Source: Pseudomonas putida
GTDB taxonomy: Bacteria; Pseudomonadota; Gammaproteobacteria; Pseudomonadales; Pseudomonadaceae
Direction: 5' to 3'
Assembly (NCBI GenBank): GCA_041879295.1
Contig: CP047152.1
Coordinates: 5,275,501-5,339,500, forward strand
DNA length: 64,000 nt
The position numbers and the translations under genes are program-made. Under the pieces are notes generated by a model. The model was given only the letters and a program-made list of their open reading frames with translations, was not told the origin of the DNA and ran no database searches. This document shows, one piece after another, positions 9,261-19,039 of this stretch; position 1 is the first letter of the stretch, and every line of letters starts with the position of its first letter.

Positions 9261-11444
9261 ATGTCATCGAGCTCGTTCCGTCAGTCACTGCGTCGCCTGT
9301 GGGGCCAAGACAAGTTCAGCTACAGCATCCGGGTCACCATTGCCCTCACCGGCAGTCTGGCCCTGTGCTGGTACCAGAACGAGATGGCCCTGCTGATTCC
9401 ACTGTTCCTCGGCATCATCGCCAGCGCCCTGGCCGAAACCGACGACAGCTGGCAGGGCCGCCTCAGCGCCCTGGCCGTTACCCTGGTTTGTTTCGCCATC
9501 GCTGCACTGGCGGTCGAGTTGCTGTTCCCTTACCCCTGGATCTTCGTCATTGCCCTGGCCCTGGCCGCCTTTGGCCTGACCATGCTCGGAGCGCTGGGCG
9601 AGCGCTACGGCGCCATCGCTTCGGCCACCTTGATCACTGCGGTCTACACCATGATCGGCGTGGACCAGCGCGGCGGCCAGGTCACCGACTTCTGGCACGA
9701 ACCGCTGCTGCTGGTGGCAGGTGCGGCCTGGTACGGGCTGTTGTCGGTGCTGTGGCAGGCGCTGTTTTCCAACCAGCCGGTACAACAGAGCCTGGCCAAA
9801 CTGTTCTTCGAGCTGGGCAGCTACCTCAAGCTCAAGGCCAGCCTGTTCGAACCGGTCCGCACGCTCGACGTCGAGGCCCGGCGCCTGGAACTGGCCCAGC
9901 AGAACGGCAAGGTGGTGGCAGCGCTGAACGCCGCCAAGGAAATCATCCTGCACCGGGTGGGCAACAGCCAACCAAACTCGAAGGTAAGCCGCTACCTCAA
10001 GCTGTACTTCCTGGCCCAGGACATCCACGAGCGTGTCAGTGCCTCGCACTACCCCTACAACGCTCTGACCGAGGCGTTTTTCCACAGTGACGTCATGTTC
10101 CGCTGCCAGCGCCTGCTGCGTAAGCAAGGCTCATCGTGCCAGGAGCTGGCCCGCTCGATCCGCCTGCGCCAACCGTTCGTGCTGGCCAGCGGTTATCCTG
10201 AAGCCCTCGAGGACCTCAACGCTTCGCTCGAACACCTGCGCATTCAGAGCAACCCGGCCTGGCGCAGCCTGCTGCGCTCGCTGCGGGCGCTGGCTGCCAA
10301 CCTGGCAACGCTGGACCGCCTGCTCAGTGCCGCCAGCAACCCGGACAGCCTGGCCGATGCCAGCGACAGCAGCCTGCTCGACCGCTCGCCACGCTCGCTG
10401 AAGGACGTATGGACGCGCCTGCGGACCCAGCTCACACCGACCTCGCTGTTGTTCCGGCATGCCTTGCGCCTGCCGCTGGCGCTGTCGATCGGCTATGGCA
10501 TGGTGCACCTGATTCACCCGACCCAGGGCTACTGGATCATCCTCACCACGCTGTTCGTGTGCCAGCCCAACTACGGGGCCACCCGGCGCAAGCTGGTGCA
10601 GCGAATCTTCGGCACTGCCGTTGGCCTGACAGTGGGCTGGGCCTTGTTCGATCTGTTCCCTAACCCGGTCATCCAGTCGTTGTTCGCCGTGGTTGCCGGG
10701 GTGGTGTTCTTCGTCAACCGCACGACCCGCTACACCCTGGCCACTGCCGCGATCACCCTGATGGTGCTGTTCTGCTTCAACCAGATCGGCGATGGCTACG
10801 GCCTGTTCCTGCCACGCCTGTTCGATACTCTGGTGGGCAGCCTGATTGCCATCCTCGCGGTATTCCTGTTCCTGCCTGACTGGCAGGGCCGACGGCTGAA
10901 CAAGGCGCTGGCCAATACCCTGGCCTGCGCCAGCGTCTACCTGCGCCAGATCATGCAGCAGTATGCCCACGGCAAGCGCGACGACCTGGCCTATCGCCTG
11001 GCCCGGCGCAATGCCCACAACGCTGACGCGGCGCTGTCCACCACCTTGGCCAACATGCTGATGGAGCCGGGGCATTTCCGTAAGGAAGCCGACGTTGGCT
11101 TTCGCTTCCTGGTGCTGTCGCACACCCTGCTCAGCTACCTCTCGGGGTTAGGCGCGCACCGCGACACGGCGTTGCCGGCGGAGGTACAGGAGCAGTTGAT
11201 CGAAGGCGCCGGGCAAAGCCTGGCCAACAGCCTGGACGAGATTGCCAACGGCTTGGCTGCACGGCTGCCGGTGGCGATTCACAGTGATACCGAAGAGGCG
11301 CTGGCCAATGCCCTGGAGCAGATGCCGGAAGATCTGGATGAGCATCAGCGGTTGGTGCAGACGCAGTTGGCATTGATATGCCGCCAGCTAGGGCCATTGC
11401 GGACCCTGGCGGCACACCTGATCAAAGAAGGTGCCCCGGCCTGA
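9261..11444 (+). CDS. YccS/FUSC-family inner-membrane protein
   Basis: A 727-residue polytopic protein matching the YccS/YhfK group of the fusaric-acid-resistance-like (FUSC) superfamily. The architecture is two membrane blocks with cytoplasmic stretches: hydrophobic helices at roughly residues 20-165 and again around 405-545, a soluble helical region between, and a C-terminal cytoplasmic domain. Hallmark segments include ALTGSLALCWYQNEMALLIP and, in the second block, HPTQGYWIILTTLFVCQPNY with YGATRRKLVQR, typical of FUSC proteins. The length agrees with YccS (~720). The function is not established; efflux of aromatic acids is known for relatives. It ends 30 nt from a convergent gene. Confidence 0.87.
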   Translation: MSSSSFRQSLRRLWGQDKFSYSIRVTIALTGSLALCWYQNEMALLIPLFLGIIASALAETDDSWQGRLSALAVTLVCFAIAALAVELLFPYPWIFVIALALAAFGLTMLGALGERYGAIASATLITAVYTMIGVDQRGGQVTDFWHEPLLLVAGAAWYGLLSVLWQALFSNQPVQQSLAKLFFELGSYLKLKASLFEPVRTLDVEARRLELAQQNGKVVAALNAAKEIILHRVGNSQPNSKVSRYLKLYFLAQDIHERVSASHYPYNALTEAFFHSDVMFRCQRLLRKQGSSCQELARSIRLRQPFVLASGYPEALEDLNASLEHLRIQSNPAWRSLLRSLRALAANLATLDRLLSAASNPDSLADASDSSLLDRSPRSLKDVWTRLRTQLTPTSLLFRHALRLPLALSIGYGMVHLIHPTQGYWIILTTLFVCQPNYGATRRKLVQRIFGTAVGLTVGWALFDLFPNPVIQSLFAVVAGVVFFVNRTTRYTLATAAITLMVLFCFNQIGDGYGLFLPRLFDTLVGSLIAILAVFLFLPDWQGRRLNKALANTLACASVYLRQIMQQYAHGKRDDLAYRLARRNAHNADAALSTTLANMLMEPGHFRKEADVGFRFLVLSHTLLSYLSGLGAHRDTALPAEVQEQLIEGAGQSLANSLDEIANGLAARLPVAIHSDTEEALANALEQMPEDLDEHQRLVQTQLALICRQLGPLRTLAAHLIKEGAPA

Positions 11445-11474
11445 TAGTTTTATTGCCTGTGCTGGCCGCTGCGC

Positions 11475-12212
11475 TCAAAAACCATACTGACGCAGCAGCC
11501 GGGCATAGCTGCCATCCGCCTTCATCGCCGCAATCGCCTGCTCAAAGCGCTGTACGATCCGCCTATGCTCCGGGTGCTTCAGGCTGACCAGAATATGCAG
11601 GGTGTTCTCCCCTAGCGGCGGCTCCACCAGCATCACTCCATCACGTACTTCCTGCGGCTCACGTTGCAGGTTGTAGCGGGCCACGTACTCGTCTTCCACC
11701 GCCAGGCTTACCCGCCCCGCCGCCAACATGCGTACCGCAGAAGAAAAGTTGCGCACCGGCACCTTGTGCAGACGGGGATCCCCGTCGAATTCCGGTGAAT
11801 AGGCGTAATCGCGCACTACAGCAATGCTGTAGGGATAAAGGTCAGACTGCTGCTTGTAGCTAAACGTCTCGCCCTTGCGTTGCAGCAGCCGAATTCGATT
11901 ACTGAGGTAGGCGTTGGAGAACTGCCCGATATTGGCGCGCGCATCGTTGTACCAGGCATTGATCAGCACGTCGTAGCGCCCTTCACCTACCCCCAGCAAC
12001 GCACGCGCCCACGGCACCTCTTCATAGCCGCTGGCGTAGCCGGCACGGGCTAGCGCCGTAGTAACGATGGAGGTCGCAAGGCCGCCGCCCGGCATCTTGG
12101 CATCGGTGAACGGTGGCCAGTTGTCAGCCACCAGCCGTAGCTTGTCGCGACCCAGGGCGGGTGTTGCCAGCATCGTTGCCAGCAATCCCAGAACACAAAG
12201 CAGTGGCCGCAT
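11475..12212 (-). CDS. Periplasmic solute-binding protein (PBP2-like, family 3)
   Basis: A 245-residue secreted protein resembling amino-acid-type periplasmic binding proteins. A Sec signal peptide (MRPLLCVLGLLATMLATPALG, cleaved after about residue 21) is followed by the family opening KLRLVADNWPPFTDAKMPGGG. The late segment FEQAIAAMKADGSYARLLRQYGF is the standard C-terminal family-3 motif. The longer ORF starts 17 codons upstream, but the ATG at 12212 has AAAGGACGTGAGC in front and begins the signal peptide. No ABC permease or ATPase gene is nearby, so it may be an orphan binding protein or a sensor-like protein. A paralogue lies at 36466-37254. Confidence 0.8.
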   Translation of the reverse strand: MRPLLCVLGLLATMLATPALGRDKLRLVADNWPPFTDAKMPGGGLATSIVTTALARAGYASGYEEVPWARALLGVGEGRYDVLINAWYNDARANIGQFSNAYLSNRIRLLQRKGETFSYKQQSDLYPYSIAVVRDYAYSPEFDGDPRLHKVPVRNFSSAVRMLAAGRVSLAVEDEYVARYNLQREPQEVRDGVMLVEPPLGENTLHILVSLKHPEHRRIVQRFEQAIAAMKADGSYARLLRQYGF

Positions 12213-12366
12213 GCTCACGTCCTTTCGCATATGGAGGGCAACACTGGCAGTGAGATTACACAAAGCTGTTACCGAGGGCAGCGGCCAATAGTGTCATTTA
12301 GCCTCTATTTTGGCCGAAGCACATGCAGCATGCGATGATCCAGCCCCATCCAAGGAGTTCGTGCCA

Positions 12367-12819
12367 ATGTCAATCGACTGGCTCTGCAAGCACCACACCG
12401 CCCTCGGCAAGGAGCAGCTCTATGCCATTTTGCAATTACGCACTGAGGTATTCGTGGTGGAGCAGCGCCACGCCTATCAGGAAGTCGATGGTCAGGACCT
12501 GACCGGCGATACCTTGCACCTTATGGCCTGGCAGGAAGACAAGCTGGTGGCCTACCTGCGCCTACTGGATCCGCAATCACAAGGAGGGGATGTGGTGATC
12601 GGACGCGTGGTGACATCACCGCAAGCGCGAGGTTTGAAGCTCGAGGAAAGCTTGCTGCTCAAAGGGCTGGAGGCGGCGGAGCACTGTTGGCCGGGAGTGC
12701 CGGTGTATCTGTCGGCTCAGGCGCATTTGCAGGATTTTTATGCCCGCCATGGGTTTGCGGTGGTGAGCGGGGAGTCTCTGGTGGACGGCATCGCGACTAT
12801 CGGAATGCGAAAGGGTTGA
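12367..12819 (+). CDS. ElaA-type GNAT N-acetyltransferase
   Basis: A 150-residue GNAT-fold protein of the ElaA family. The N-terminus DWLCKHHTALGKEQLYAILQ followed by LRTEVFVVEQRHAYQEVDGQ is the ElaA signature. The acetyl-CoA-binding strand-turn is IGRVVTSPQARGLKLEESLL near residues 80-100, where the usual R/Q-x-x-G-x-G/A is present as QARGLK, and YLSAQAHLQDFYARHGF is the C-terminal GNAT segment. The ATG at 12367 has AAGGAGTT at good spacing, and the earlier start at 12310 adds an unconserved tail. The acceptor substrate is unknown. It is transcribed divergently from the binding-protein gene. Confidence 0.86.
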   Translation: MSIDWLCKHHTALGKEQLYAILQLRTEVFVVEQRHAYQEVDGQDLTGDTLHLMAWQEDKLVAYLRLLDPQSQGGDVVIGRVVTSPQARGLKLEESLLLKGLEAAEHCWPGVPVYLSAQAHLQDFYARHGFAVVSGESLVDGIATIGMRKG

Positions 12820-12852
12820 GGCCGCCCCCACGGACCGCGCCAGCTTTTCAAA

Positions 12853-13149
12853 TCAGGGGTAGCCCAGCACTTCGCGGATCTGCCGCAAGTGTTGGATGAT
12901 CCACTGCTTGTCGATCGCCCCCCAGTCATGAATGCGGTAATGCCCGGCGTGGTTGCGTGCGCCTTCCTGCTGTTCGAACTCGCAGACGATGTCCAGGTCG
13001 GCCAGCGCGGCGATAGTGTCCTGGGCTGTGCGACGGGGCATGCCGGTGGCCTCCATCAGGGCGGGCACGCTGGTCGCGGTCTGGCTGTCGATCAGCCAGG
13101 CCACGTACAGGCGGCGGTAGAAGCTGCTCTTGGTCTTGCTTACTTCCAT
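12853..13149 (-). CDS. Small winged helix-turn-helix protein
   Basis: A 98-residue basic protein with a predicted winged-helix DNA-binding fold. Residues ~25-60 (TSVPALMEATGMPRRTAQDT followed by IAALADLDIVCEF) read as helix-turn-helix followed by the wing, and a GHYRIHDWG segment lies in the second half. Members of this small family occur widely in Pseudomonas next to the YgjP-type metallopeptidase gene, as here: it starts 12 nt downstream of that gene's stop on the same strand, so the two are likely cotranscribed. Whether it regulates the peptidase, or regulates anything, is unknown. Confidence 0.75.
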   Translation of the reverse strand: MEVSKTKSSFYRRLYVAWLIDSQTATSVPALMEATGMPRRTAQDTIAALADLDIVCEFEQQEGARNHAGHYRIHDWGAIDKQWIIQHLRQIREVLGYP

Positions 13150-13161
13150 GCTGCATGTTCC

Positions 13162-13662
13162 TTAGAGGTTGCCCGGCAGCTCCCGGTAGGTCAGGTAGAC
13201 GCGCAGGTCGAATTCCAGTTGGTGATAGTCCGGCTCCATGTGCTGGCAGAGCTGGTAGAACGCCTTGTTGTGATCTCGCTCGCGCAGATGCGCCAACTCG
13301 TGCACCACGATCATGCGCAAGAACTGTGGCGCGGCCTCCTTGAACAGCGAGGCAATGCGGATTTCCTTCTTCGCCTTGAGCTTGCCGCCCTGCACCCGCG
13401 ATACCGCCGTGTTCAAGCCCAGGGCCCGATGCGTCAGGTCGAGGCGGCTGTCGAACAGCACCTTGTCCAGGTTTGGCGCACTTCGCAGGTACTGTTGGCG
13501 TAGATCCTGGGCATAGCCATACAGCGCCTTGTCGCTTTGCACGTCATGGCGGTCAGGGTAACGGCGCTGCAGGTATTCACCCAGGCGGTCGCTGTCGATC
13601 ATCTGCCGCACCTGCGCCTGCAGGTGCGGGGGATAGGCTTGCAAGTAACGTAATACGGTCAT
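13162..13662 (-). CDS. YgjP-like (DUF45/M48-type) metallopeptidase
   Basis: A 166-residue protein with the zinc-protease motif HELAH (VVHELAHLRERDHNKAFYQL) near residue 118, the third ligand region following in HNKAFY, and the C-terminal LEFDLRVYLTY. This is the YgjP/DUF45 family, small soluble gluzincin-like proteins often found near restriction-modification or stress genes but with no firm physiological role. The longest ORF begins at a TTG at 13701; the ATG at 13662 (MTVLRYLQAYP) matches where conservation is expected to begin, though its ribosome binding site is poor, so the start is uncertain by 13 codons. It is probably the first gene of a two-gene unit with the winged-helix protein. 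Confidence 0.8.
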   Translation of the reverse strand: MTVLRYLQAYPPHLQAQVRQMIDSDRLGEYLQRRYPDRHDVQSDKALYGYAQDLRQQYLRSAPNLDKVLFDSRLDLTHRALGLNTAVSRVQGGKLKAKKEIRIASLFKEAAPQFLRMIVVHELAHLRERDHNKAFYQLCQHMEPDYHQLEFDLRVYLTYRELPGNL

Positions 13663-13701
13663 GGCGCTGTATTCGGCGTAACGAATGCCGATTCTAGCCA
13701 A

Positions 13702-15828
13702 TCACGGCCCTGGCCAGGAGAAAATTGCCGGGAAGCCGCTAGCGTCAGCTGCAGTCATCGGATAAGCCACCAGGAAGCCCTGAACGTATTCGCAGCCATT
13801 GGCCTTGAGCCAGGCTGCCTGTGCCGGGGTCTCCACGCCCTCGGCGATCACCGTGATACGGTAGTCGGCACACAGGCCGATCACGCTGCGAACCAAAGCA
13901 GCATCTACCGCCGAATCGGGCAGCCGTGCCACCAGATGACGGTCGAGTTTGAGGGTATCGATAGGCAGATCGCGCAGCATGCGCAACGAACAGTCCCCCG
14001 CACCGAAGTCATCCAGAGCCACCCTCACGCCCAGGTCACGCAAGCGGTGTATCTGCTTGACGGCCGCATCGATGTTATACATAAGCGAGGTTTCCGCCAC
14101 TTCCACTTCCAACTGCGTCGGGACAAGCTGGTAAAGCTGGATGACCCGTTGCAGCTCTTCGACCAACCCAGGCATGACGAACTGCGCGCGGCTCAGGCTG
14201 ATGCCGAGCACAAGGTCCGCCGGAAACCGGTCATACCAGGCCTGCCGCTGTGCGGCCCCCTGGCGGTAGATCCAGCTGGCCAGGCGGTTGATCAGGCGCG
14301 CTTCTTCCAGCAATGGGATGAACAGCCCCGGCGGTACATCGCCAACGCTGGGGTGCTGCCAGCGCAGCAAGGCCTCGAAACCACGCAGGCGACCATCGTG
14401 GAAAGCTACCTGTGGCTGGTACACCAAGGTAAAGTCCTGCTGCTCGATGGCCATACGCACGCTGTCCTCGAGCATCAGCCGCGAGCGCGCCCGTCCATTG
14501 AGTTCCTGGTCGTAGAAGCGGTATTGCTGACGCCCAGCCTGCTTGGCTGCGTACATCGCTGTATCGGCCGAACGCAGCAGGCCTTCGACATTGGCGCCGC
14601 AGTCAGGGTAGGTGGCAATACCGATGCTGACCCCAAGGCACACATCGAGCCCGTCTACCTCATGGCTGATGGAAACACGCTCGAGCAACCGTTCGGCATA
14701 ACGCCCGGCCTGCTCCGGGTAGGGCAAGCTGTCGAACAGTGCAGTGAACTCGTCGCCGCCCATGCGCGCCAGCAAGGCCTCGCTGCCCAGGCAGTCCTTG
14801 AGCTGCTCGGCCACCCAGCGTAACACCCGGTCGCCAGCGTCGTGGCCGAGCGAGTCGTTGATGCGCTTGAAGCCATCCAGGTCCATGTACATCAGCGCCT
14901 GCGCCTTGCCCGAGCGCTCGTTGCGCAACAGAGCACCTTCAGCAGCCTGGTAGAAACCACGGCGGTTGAGCAGGCCGGTGAGCGGGTCAGTAATGGCCTG
15001 ATATTCCAGTTGCTGGTGCAAGTCATGCACCACCGACATATCCAGCACGGTCACCACCATGGCCTGCTGGTCGGCCGGCAACGGCGCACAGGACAGCGCC
15101 ACTGGCACAGCTTCCCCCCCATGGATACGCAGTTGGGCATCGTGTACGCGGAAGATCCGTCGCCCTTGGTAGGCCTTGTAGAAGTCCGAATCGCGCCACA
15201 GGCTGGCACTGCCCAACTGCACAACGTCGAGCAACTGGGTGCCCTGCAGTTGTTGCACCGGTGCCGCCAGCAAACGGGAAATGGCCGGATTGGCAAAACT
15301 GATGATGCCATGGGCATCAACCACCAGAATGCCTTCGGCGGCATTTTCCAGGATGGACGCATTGAATGCCCTGGCCGCCTCCAGCTCGCGACTCAGTTGC
15401 TGCAGCATGCGCCGGTTGCGCTGCTGGTCGAGCAAAGCCTGGACCTTGGGCTTGAGAATTTGCGGGTCGAACGGTTTGAACATGTAGTCCACGGCGCCGC
15501 TGGCATAGCCTTTGAGCACGGCCGCTTCGGACTGTTCGTTGGCGGTGAGGAAAATGATCGGAGTCAGTCGGGTACGCTGATTGCCGCGCATCAGCCGGGC
15601 GACTTCAAAGCCGTCCATTTCCGGCATCTGTACATCCATCAACACCAGGTCGACTTCGTACTCAAGCAACGCGCTCAAGGCTTCAATCCCAGAGCTAGCC
15701 GTCAATACTTGCCAATCCTGCCGGGCCAACAAGGCCCGCATGCTGATGAGGTTCTCGGGGTAGTCGTCTACTACCAGAAGAACTGAGCTGCCATCCAGTG
15801 GCTGTTGTTGAAGGTAAGCGCCATCCAT
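13702..15828 (-). CDS. cfcR: CfcR: REC-PAS-GGDEF-EAL response regulator
   Basis: A 708-residue cyclic-di-GMP response regulator. Domains in order: receiver (residues ~15-130, phosphoacceptor D65 in [14 protein letters not shown]), PAS-like segment (~155-270, [19 protein letters not shown]), GGDEF domain with intact MGGDEF at ~357, and EAL domain with intact FEALLRW at ~487. Both catalytic signatures look complete, so it could make or break c-di-GMP. In P. putida KT2440 the homologous protein CfcR (Rup4959) next to fda acts as a synthase, is RpoS-dependent and is under Rsm control. It has no kinase partner here. The CAUGGAUG site on the start codon fits that regulation. It is separated from fda by a terminator. 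Confidence 0.9.
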   Translation of the reverse strand: MDGAYLQQQPLDGSSVLLVVDDYPENLISMRALLARQDWQVLTASSGIEALSALLEYEVDLVLMDVQMPEMDGFEVARLMRGNQRTRLTPIIFLTANEQSEAAVLKGYASGAVDYMFKPFDPQILKPKVQALLDQQRNRRMLQQLSRELEAARAFNASILENAAEGILVVDAHGIISFANPAISRLLAAPVQQLQGTQLLDVVQLGSASLWRDSDFYKAYQGRRIFRVHDAQLRIHGGEAVPVALSCAPLPADQQAMVVTVLDMSVVHDLHQQLEYQAITDPLTGLLNRRGFYQAAEGALLRNERSGKAQALMYMDLDGFKRINDSLGHDAGDRVLRWVAEQLKDCLGSEALLARMGGDEFTALFDSLPYPEQAGRYAERLLERVSISHEVDGLDVCLGVSIGIATYPDCGANVEGLLRSADTAMYAAKQAGRQQYRFYDQELNGRARSRLMLEDSVRMAIEQQDFTLVYQPQVAFHDGRLRGFEALLRWQHPSVGDVPPGLFIPLLEEARLINRLASWIYRQGAAQRQAWYDRFPADLVLGISLSRAQFVMPGLVEELQRVIQLYQLVPTQLEVEVAETSLMYNIDAAVKQIHRLRDLGVRVALDDFGAGDCSLRMLRDLPIDTLKLDRHLVARLPDSAVDAALVRSVIGLCADYRITVIAEGVETPAQAAWLKANGCEYVQGFLVAYPMTAADASGFPAIFSWPGP

Positions 15829-15829
15829 G
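15822..15829 (-). promoter_or_regulatory. Candidate RsmA/CsrA-binding site over the cfcR start codon
   Basis: On the minus strand the start codon is embedded in CATGGATG, an exact match to the Rsm/Csr core CANGGAYG. A second ANGGA (ATGGATCC) lies about 40 nt upstream of the start, near 15868-15876. Paired GGA motifs at a translation start are the usual arrangement for Rsm repression. Confidence 0.6.
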
Positions 15830-15995
15830 CTGCTTCTCTGTTATGTGACCGACTTCAAAATACGGTTGGATCCATTAGTACTCTAGACCTGAGGCTGCAA
15901 CACGCAATGCAATCAGAACGCTATCAGTGGCTAAACTGTACGTTAGCCGACTAACGGTCGATCCGCCGACATTACGTGCAGGCTTTCATCGCCCA

Positions 15996-16023
15996 TAAAA
16001 AACCCGCATCGCTGCGGGTTTTT
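15996..16023 (-). terminator. Rho-independent terminator of fda
   Basis: GC-rich stem AACCCGC / GCGGGTT flanked by A-run and T-run, so it reads as an intrinsic terminator in both directions. It lies 17 nt after the fda stop and insulates fda from the divergent cfcR promoter region. Confidence 0.9.
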
Positions 16024-16039
16024 CAGTGTTACCTGTCGA

Positions 16040-17104
16040 TCAGTTGACCTTGGCGGCCAGCTCACCTTTCAGATAGCGCTGGTACATACCTTCCAGAGAG
16101 ACCGGCTTGATCTTCGAGGCATTGCCAGCGGTGCCGAAAGCTTCGTAACGGGCGATGCACACGTCGCGCATGGCCTTGATGGTTTCACCGAAGAACTTGC
16201 GCGGGTCGAACTCGCTCGGGTTCTGCGCCATCAGACGGCGCATGGCACCGGTAGACGCCAGACGCAGGTCGGTATCGATGTTGACCTTGCGCACACCATG
16301 CTTGATGCCTTCAACGATTTCTTCGACCGGTACACCGTAGGTTTCTTTGATGTCGCCGCCGTACTGGTTGATGATCGCCAGCCACTCTTGCGGTACCGAG
16401 GACGAACCGTGCATCACCAGGTGGGTGTTGGGAATGCGCTTGTGGATTTCCTTGATGCGATCGATGGCCAGCACGTCACCGGTTGGTGGCTTGGTGAACT
16501 TGTAGGCACCGTGGCTGGTACCGATGGCGATCGCCAGGGCGTCGACCTGGGTCTTCTTGACGAAGTCGGCGGCTTCTTCCGGGTCGGTCAGCATCTGGCT
16601 GTGATCCAGCACGCCTTCGGCGCCGATCCCGTCCTCTTCACCGGCCATGCCGGTTTCCAGCGAACCCAGGCAGCCCAGCTCGCCTTCAACCGAAACGCCG
16701 CAGGCGTGAGCCATGGCAACGGTCTGCTGGGTAACGCGGACGTTGTATTCGTAGTCGGTCGGGGTCTTGCCGTCTTCACCCAGCGAGCCGTCCATCATCA
16801 CCGAGCTGAAGCCCAGCTGGATCGAGCGCTGGCAGACGTCAGGGCTGGTACCGTGGTCCTGGTGCATGCACACCGGAATGTGCGGGAACTCTTCGATGGC
16901 AGCCAGGATCAGGTGGCGCAGAAACGGGGCACCGGCGTATTTGCGGGCACCGGCCGAGGCCTGGACGATCACCGGAGAGTCGGTCTTGTCGGCCGCTTCC
17001 ATGATGGCGCGCATCTGCTCGAGGTTGTTGACGTTGAAAGCTGGAACGCCGTAGCCGAACTCGGCGGCGTGGTCCAGCATCTGGCGCATGCTAATGAGTG
17101 CCAT
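16040..17104 (-). CDS. fda: Class II fructose-1,6-bisphosphate aldolase
   Basis: A 354-residue zinc-dependent aldolase (Calvin-cycle subtype) that interconverts fructose-1,6-bisphosphate with dihydroxyacetone phosphate and glyceraldehyde-3-phosphate; in pseudomonads it serves mainly gluconeogenesis. Visible signatures are the zinc-ligand motif [15 protein letters not shown] near residue 80, the acidic catalytic region, and [13 protein letters not shown] around 230. The N-terminus [19 protein letters not shown] fixes the ATG at 17104; the longer ORF adds 42 unconserved residues from the intergenic region. It is the last gene of the tktA-epd-pgk-lipoprotein-lipoprotein-fda strand and is followed by an intrinsic terminator. 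Confidence 0.95.
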   Translation of the reverse strand: MALISMRQMLDHAAEFGYGVPAFNVNNLEQMRAIMEAADKTDSPVIVQASAGARKYAGAPFLRHLILAAIEEFPHIPVCMHQDHGTSPDVCQRSIQLGFSSVMMDGSLGEDGKTPTDYEYNVRVTQQTVAMAHACGVSVEGELGCLGSLETGMAGEEDGIGAEGVLDHSQMLTDPEEAADFVKKTQVDALAIAIGTSHGAYKFTKPPTGDVLAIDRIKEIHKRIPNTHLVMHGSSSVPQEWLAIINQYGGDIKETYGVPVEEIVEGIKHGVRKVNIDTDLRLASTGAMRRLMAQNPSEFDPRKFFGETIKAMRDVCIARYEAFGTAGNASKIKPVSLEGMYQRYLKGELAAKVN

Positions 17105-17204
17105 TGTGTATCTCTCTCCCGACAAGCGTCGTTTGTTTCGTGCAAGCCTGCCGCAGGGGCGGTTGCTGTTCAAGTAGTGTGGGCCACCCTCGCGGCCCGG
17201 CCAG

Positions 17205-17534
17205 TCACGGTGCCTTGCAACCCCGCCCAATCAGATCGTTGGTTGCCACCCAGTACACCAGGCCTTCTTCGCCCTTGGTGTGGAAGGCCAGCATGCCATC
17301 GCTGTAAAGCGCACCCGAAGCACCCGGTTCAGCCTTGAGCCGATAGACCTGATCACCGCCGCCAAGGCGTACATCAACCTGGTCGCGTTGGGCATCGGCA
17401 AAGCGCCAAAGCACCTCAACCTGAGTGTCGCAGACCCAACGGGTCCAGTTGTCTGCCGGGGCGGGTTGCGCCGGCTGCAGCAGTGAGCATCCTGCCAGTG
17501 TCGCCAAGGCCGACACGGCCAAAAGCGCTTTCAT
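17205..17534 (-). CDS. MliC-like lipoprotein
   Basis: A 109-residue predicted lipoprotein. The signal peptide [20 protein letters not shown] carries a lipobox (LAGC, Cys at ~16). The mature part resembles the MliC family, membrane-bound inhibitors of c-type lysozyme: [13 protein letters not shown] early, then [20 protein letters not shown], the short beta-barrel motif that in MliC inserts in the lysozyme active site (SG-x-x-Y). A final Cys (GRGCKAP) could pair with the Cys in WVCD. If so it would protect the cell wall from host lysozyme in the periplasm or outer membrane. It lies 100 nt upstream of fda, probably in the same transcript; it is unrelated to glycolysis. Confidence 0.78.
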   Translation of the reverse strand: MKALLAVSALATLAGCSLLQPAQPAPADNWTRWVCDTQVEVLWRFADAQRDQVDVRLGGGDQVYRLKAEPGASGALYSDGMLAFHTKGEEGLVYWVATNDLIGRGCKAP

Positions 17535-17612
17535 TCAGTTTCCTCGATTTGAGGCTGCTGTGCAGCCCTTCTTCAAGACCACAAATCAACCTTCAGGTTG
17601 CCTATTACCCGA

Positions 17613-17831
17613 TCAAGGGCAACCCGGCGCCTTGCGCTGGTGGTCTTCGTCGTACTTTTCCAGGCCTTCCGGGCCCACGCGCTTGCTGATGACCGGCACA
17701 GTCTCGGCCTGCCATTCGGACTGGTAGCAACCGCCCTTGTGCGATCGCGCCGGGTCGGCATCCGAGGCCGGGCTGCCAGCACAAGCGCTCAGCAGACCGG
17801 CCAGCATCATCACAGGCAATTGCTTGACCAC
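17613..17831 (-). CDS. Small putative lipoprotein
   Basis: A 72-residue predicted lipoprotein of unknown function. The start is taken as the GTG at 17831 because AAAGGGAG lies seven bases upstream and the following residues form a signal peptide, VKQLPVMMLAGLLSACAGS, with lipobox LSAC. An ATG at 17864 overlaps the pgk stop (ATGA) and would add 11 residues. The mature protein is short and polar (HKGGCYQSEWQAETVPVISK), with two further cysteines. It sits between pgk and the MliC-like gene in the same direction, so it is probably expressed with pgk. Confidence 0.68.
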   Translation of the reverse strand: MVKQLPVMMLAGLLSACAGSPASDADPARSHKGGCYQSEWQAETVPVISKRVGPEGLEKYDEDHQRKAPGCP

Positions 17832-17863
17832 CAGGCCACTCCCTTTGCCAAGCGCCGACGTCA

Positions 17864-19027
17864 TCAGGCTTTGGCCCGCTCTTCCAGGATTGCGACAGCT
17901 GGCAGGACCTTGCCCTCGACGAACTCGAGGAAGGCGCCACCACCGGTAGAAATGTAGGAGATTTCCTTGCTGACGCCATATTTGTCGATGGCTGCCAGGG
18001 TGTCACCGCCACCGGCGATGGAGAACGCGGCGCTTTCAGCGATGGCCTTGGCCAGTACCTTGGTGCCGTTGCCGAACTGATCGAATTCGAATACGCCCAC
18101 CGGACCGTTCCACAGAATGGTTTTCGACGACTTCAGCAGCTCGGCGAAGTTGGCCGCGGTTTGCGGGCCGATATCCAGGATCATGTCGTCGGCAGCTACG
18201 TCGGCAATGGCTTTGACGGTAGCTTCGGCGCTCTCGGCGAACTCTTTGGCAACCACCACGTCGACTGGCAGCGGTACGCTGACCTTGGCGGCAATGGCCT
18301 TGGCGGTGTCGACCAGGTCAGGCTCGTACAGCGACTTGCCGACCGGGTGGCCAGCAGCGGCCAGGAAGGTGTTGGCAATACCGCCGCCAACGATCAACTG
18401 GTCGCAAACACTGCTCAGGCTGTTCAGCACGTCCAGCTTGGTGGATACCTTGGAGCCGGCAACGATTGCCGCCATTGGCTTGGCCGGGGCCTTCAGGGCC
18501 TTGCCCAGGGCATCCAGTTCGGCTGCCAGCAGCGGGCCGGCAGCGGCAACCTTGGCGAACTTGGCGACGCCATGGGTCGAACCTTCGGCGCGGTGTGCGG
18601 TGCCGAAAGCGTCCATGACGAATACGTCGCACAGCGCAGCGTATTTCTGCGCCAGCTCGTCGGCGTTCTTTTTCTCGCCCTTGTTGAAGCGCACGTTCTC
18701 GAACAGCACCAGATCACCGGCCTGTACCGCGACACCGTCCAGGTAGTCGGCAACCAGCGGCACGTCACGACCCAGGGCCTTGCTCAGGTAATCGGCGACC
18801 GGCTTGAGGCTGTTCTCGGCAGAAAATTCGCCTTCGGTCGGGCGGCCCAGGTGTGAGCAGACCATTACCGCTGCGCCCTTCTCCAGGGCCAGCTTGATGG
18901 TCGGCAGCGCTGCCAGGATACGTGCGTCGCTGGCTACCACACCGTCCTTCACAGGCACGTTGAGGTCTTCGCGGATCAGTACGCGCTTACCTTGCAGATC
19001 GAGGTCGGTCATCTTCAACACGGTCAT
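17864..19027 (-). CDS. pgk: Phosphoglycerate kinase
   Basis: A 387-residue phosphoglycerate kinase, the enzyme that transfers phosphate between 1,3-bisphosphoglycerate and ADP in central metabolism. The N-terminal domain shows [14 protein letters not shown] (residues 15-28, substrate-binding DxN) and [15 protein letters not shown]; the nucleotide-binding domain ends with [19 protein letters not shown]. Length and start ([14 protein letters not shown]) are canonical. It begins 12 nt after the epd stop and is likely cotranscribed with epd and tktA, an arrangement common in proteobacteria. Confidence 0.96.
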   Translation of the reverse strand: MTVLKMTDLDLQGKRVLIREDLNVPVKDGVVASDARILAALPTIKLALEKGAAVMVCSHLGRPTEGEFSAENSLKPVADYLSKALGRDVPLVADYLDGVAVQAGDLVLFENVRFNKGEKKNADELAQKYAALCDVFVMDAFGTAHRAEGSTHGVAKFAKVAAAGPLLAAELDALGKALKAPAKPMAAIVAGSKVSTKLDVLNSLSSVCDQLIVGGGIANTFLAAAGHPVGKSLYEPDLVDTAKAIAAKVSVPLPVDVVVAKEFAESAEATVKAIADVAADDMILDIGPQTAANFAELLKSSKTILWNGPVGVFEFDQFGNGTKVLAKAIAESAAFSIAGGGDTLAAIDKYGVSKEISYISTGGGAFLEFVEGKVLPAVAILEERAKA

Positions 19028-19039
19028 GAATGCAGTCCT

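Noticed and set aside
16298..17338. 346-codon frame opposite fda
   Set aside because: Antisense shadow of the aldolase; no homology or start signal.
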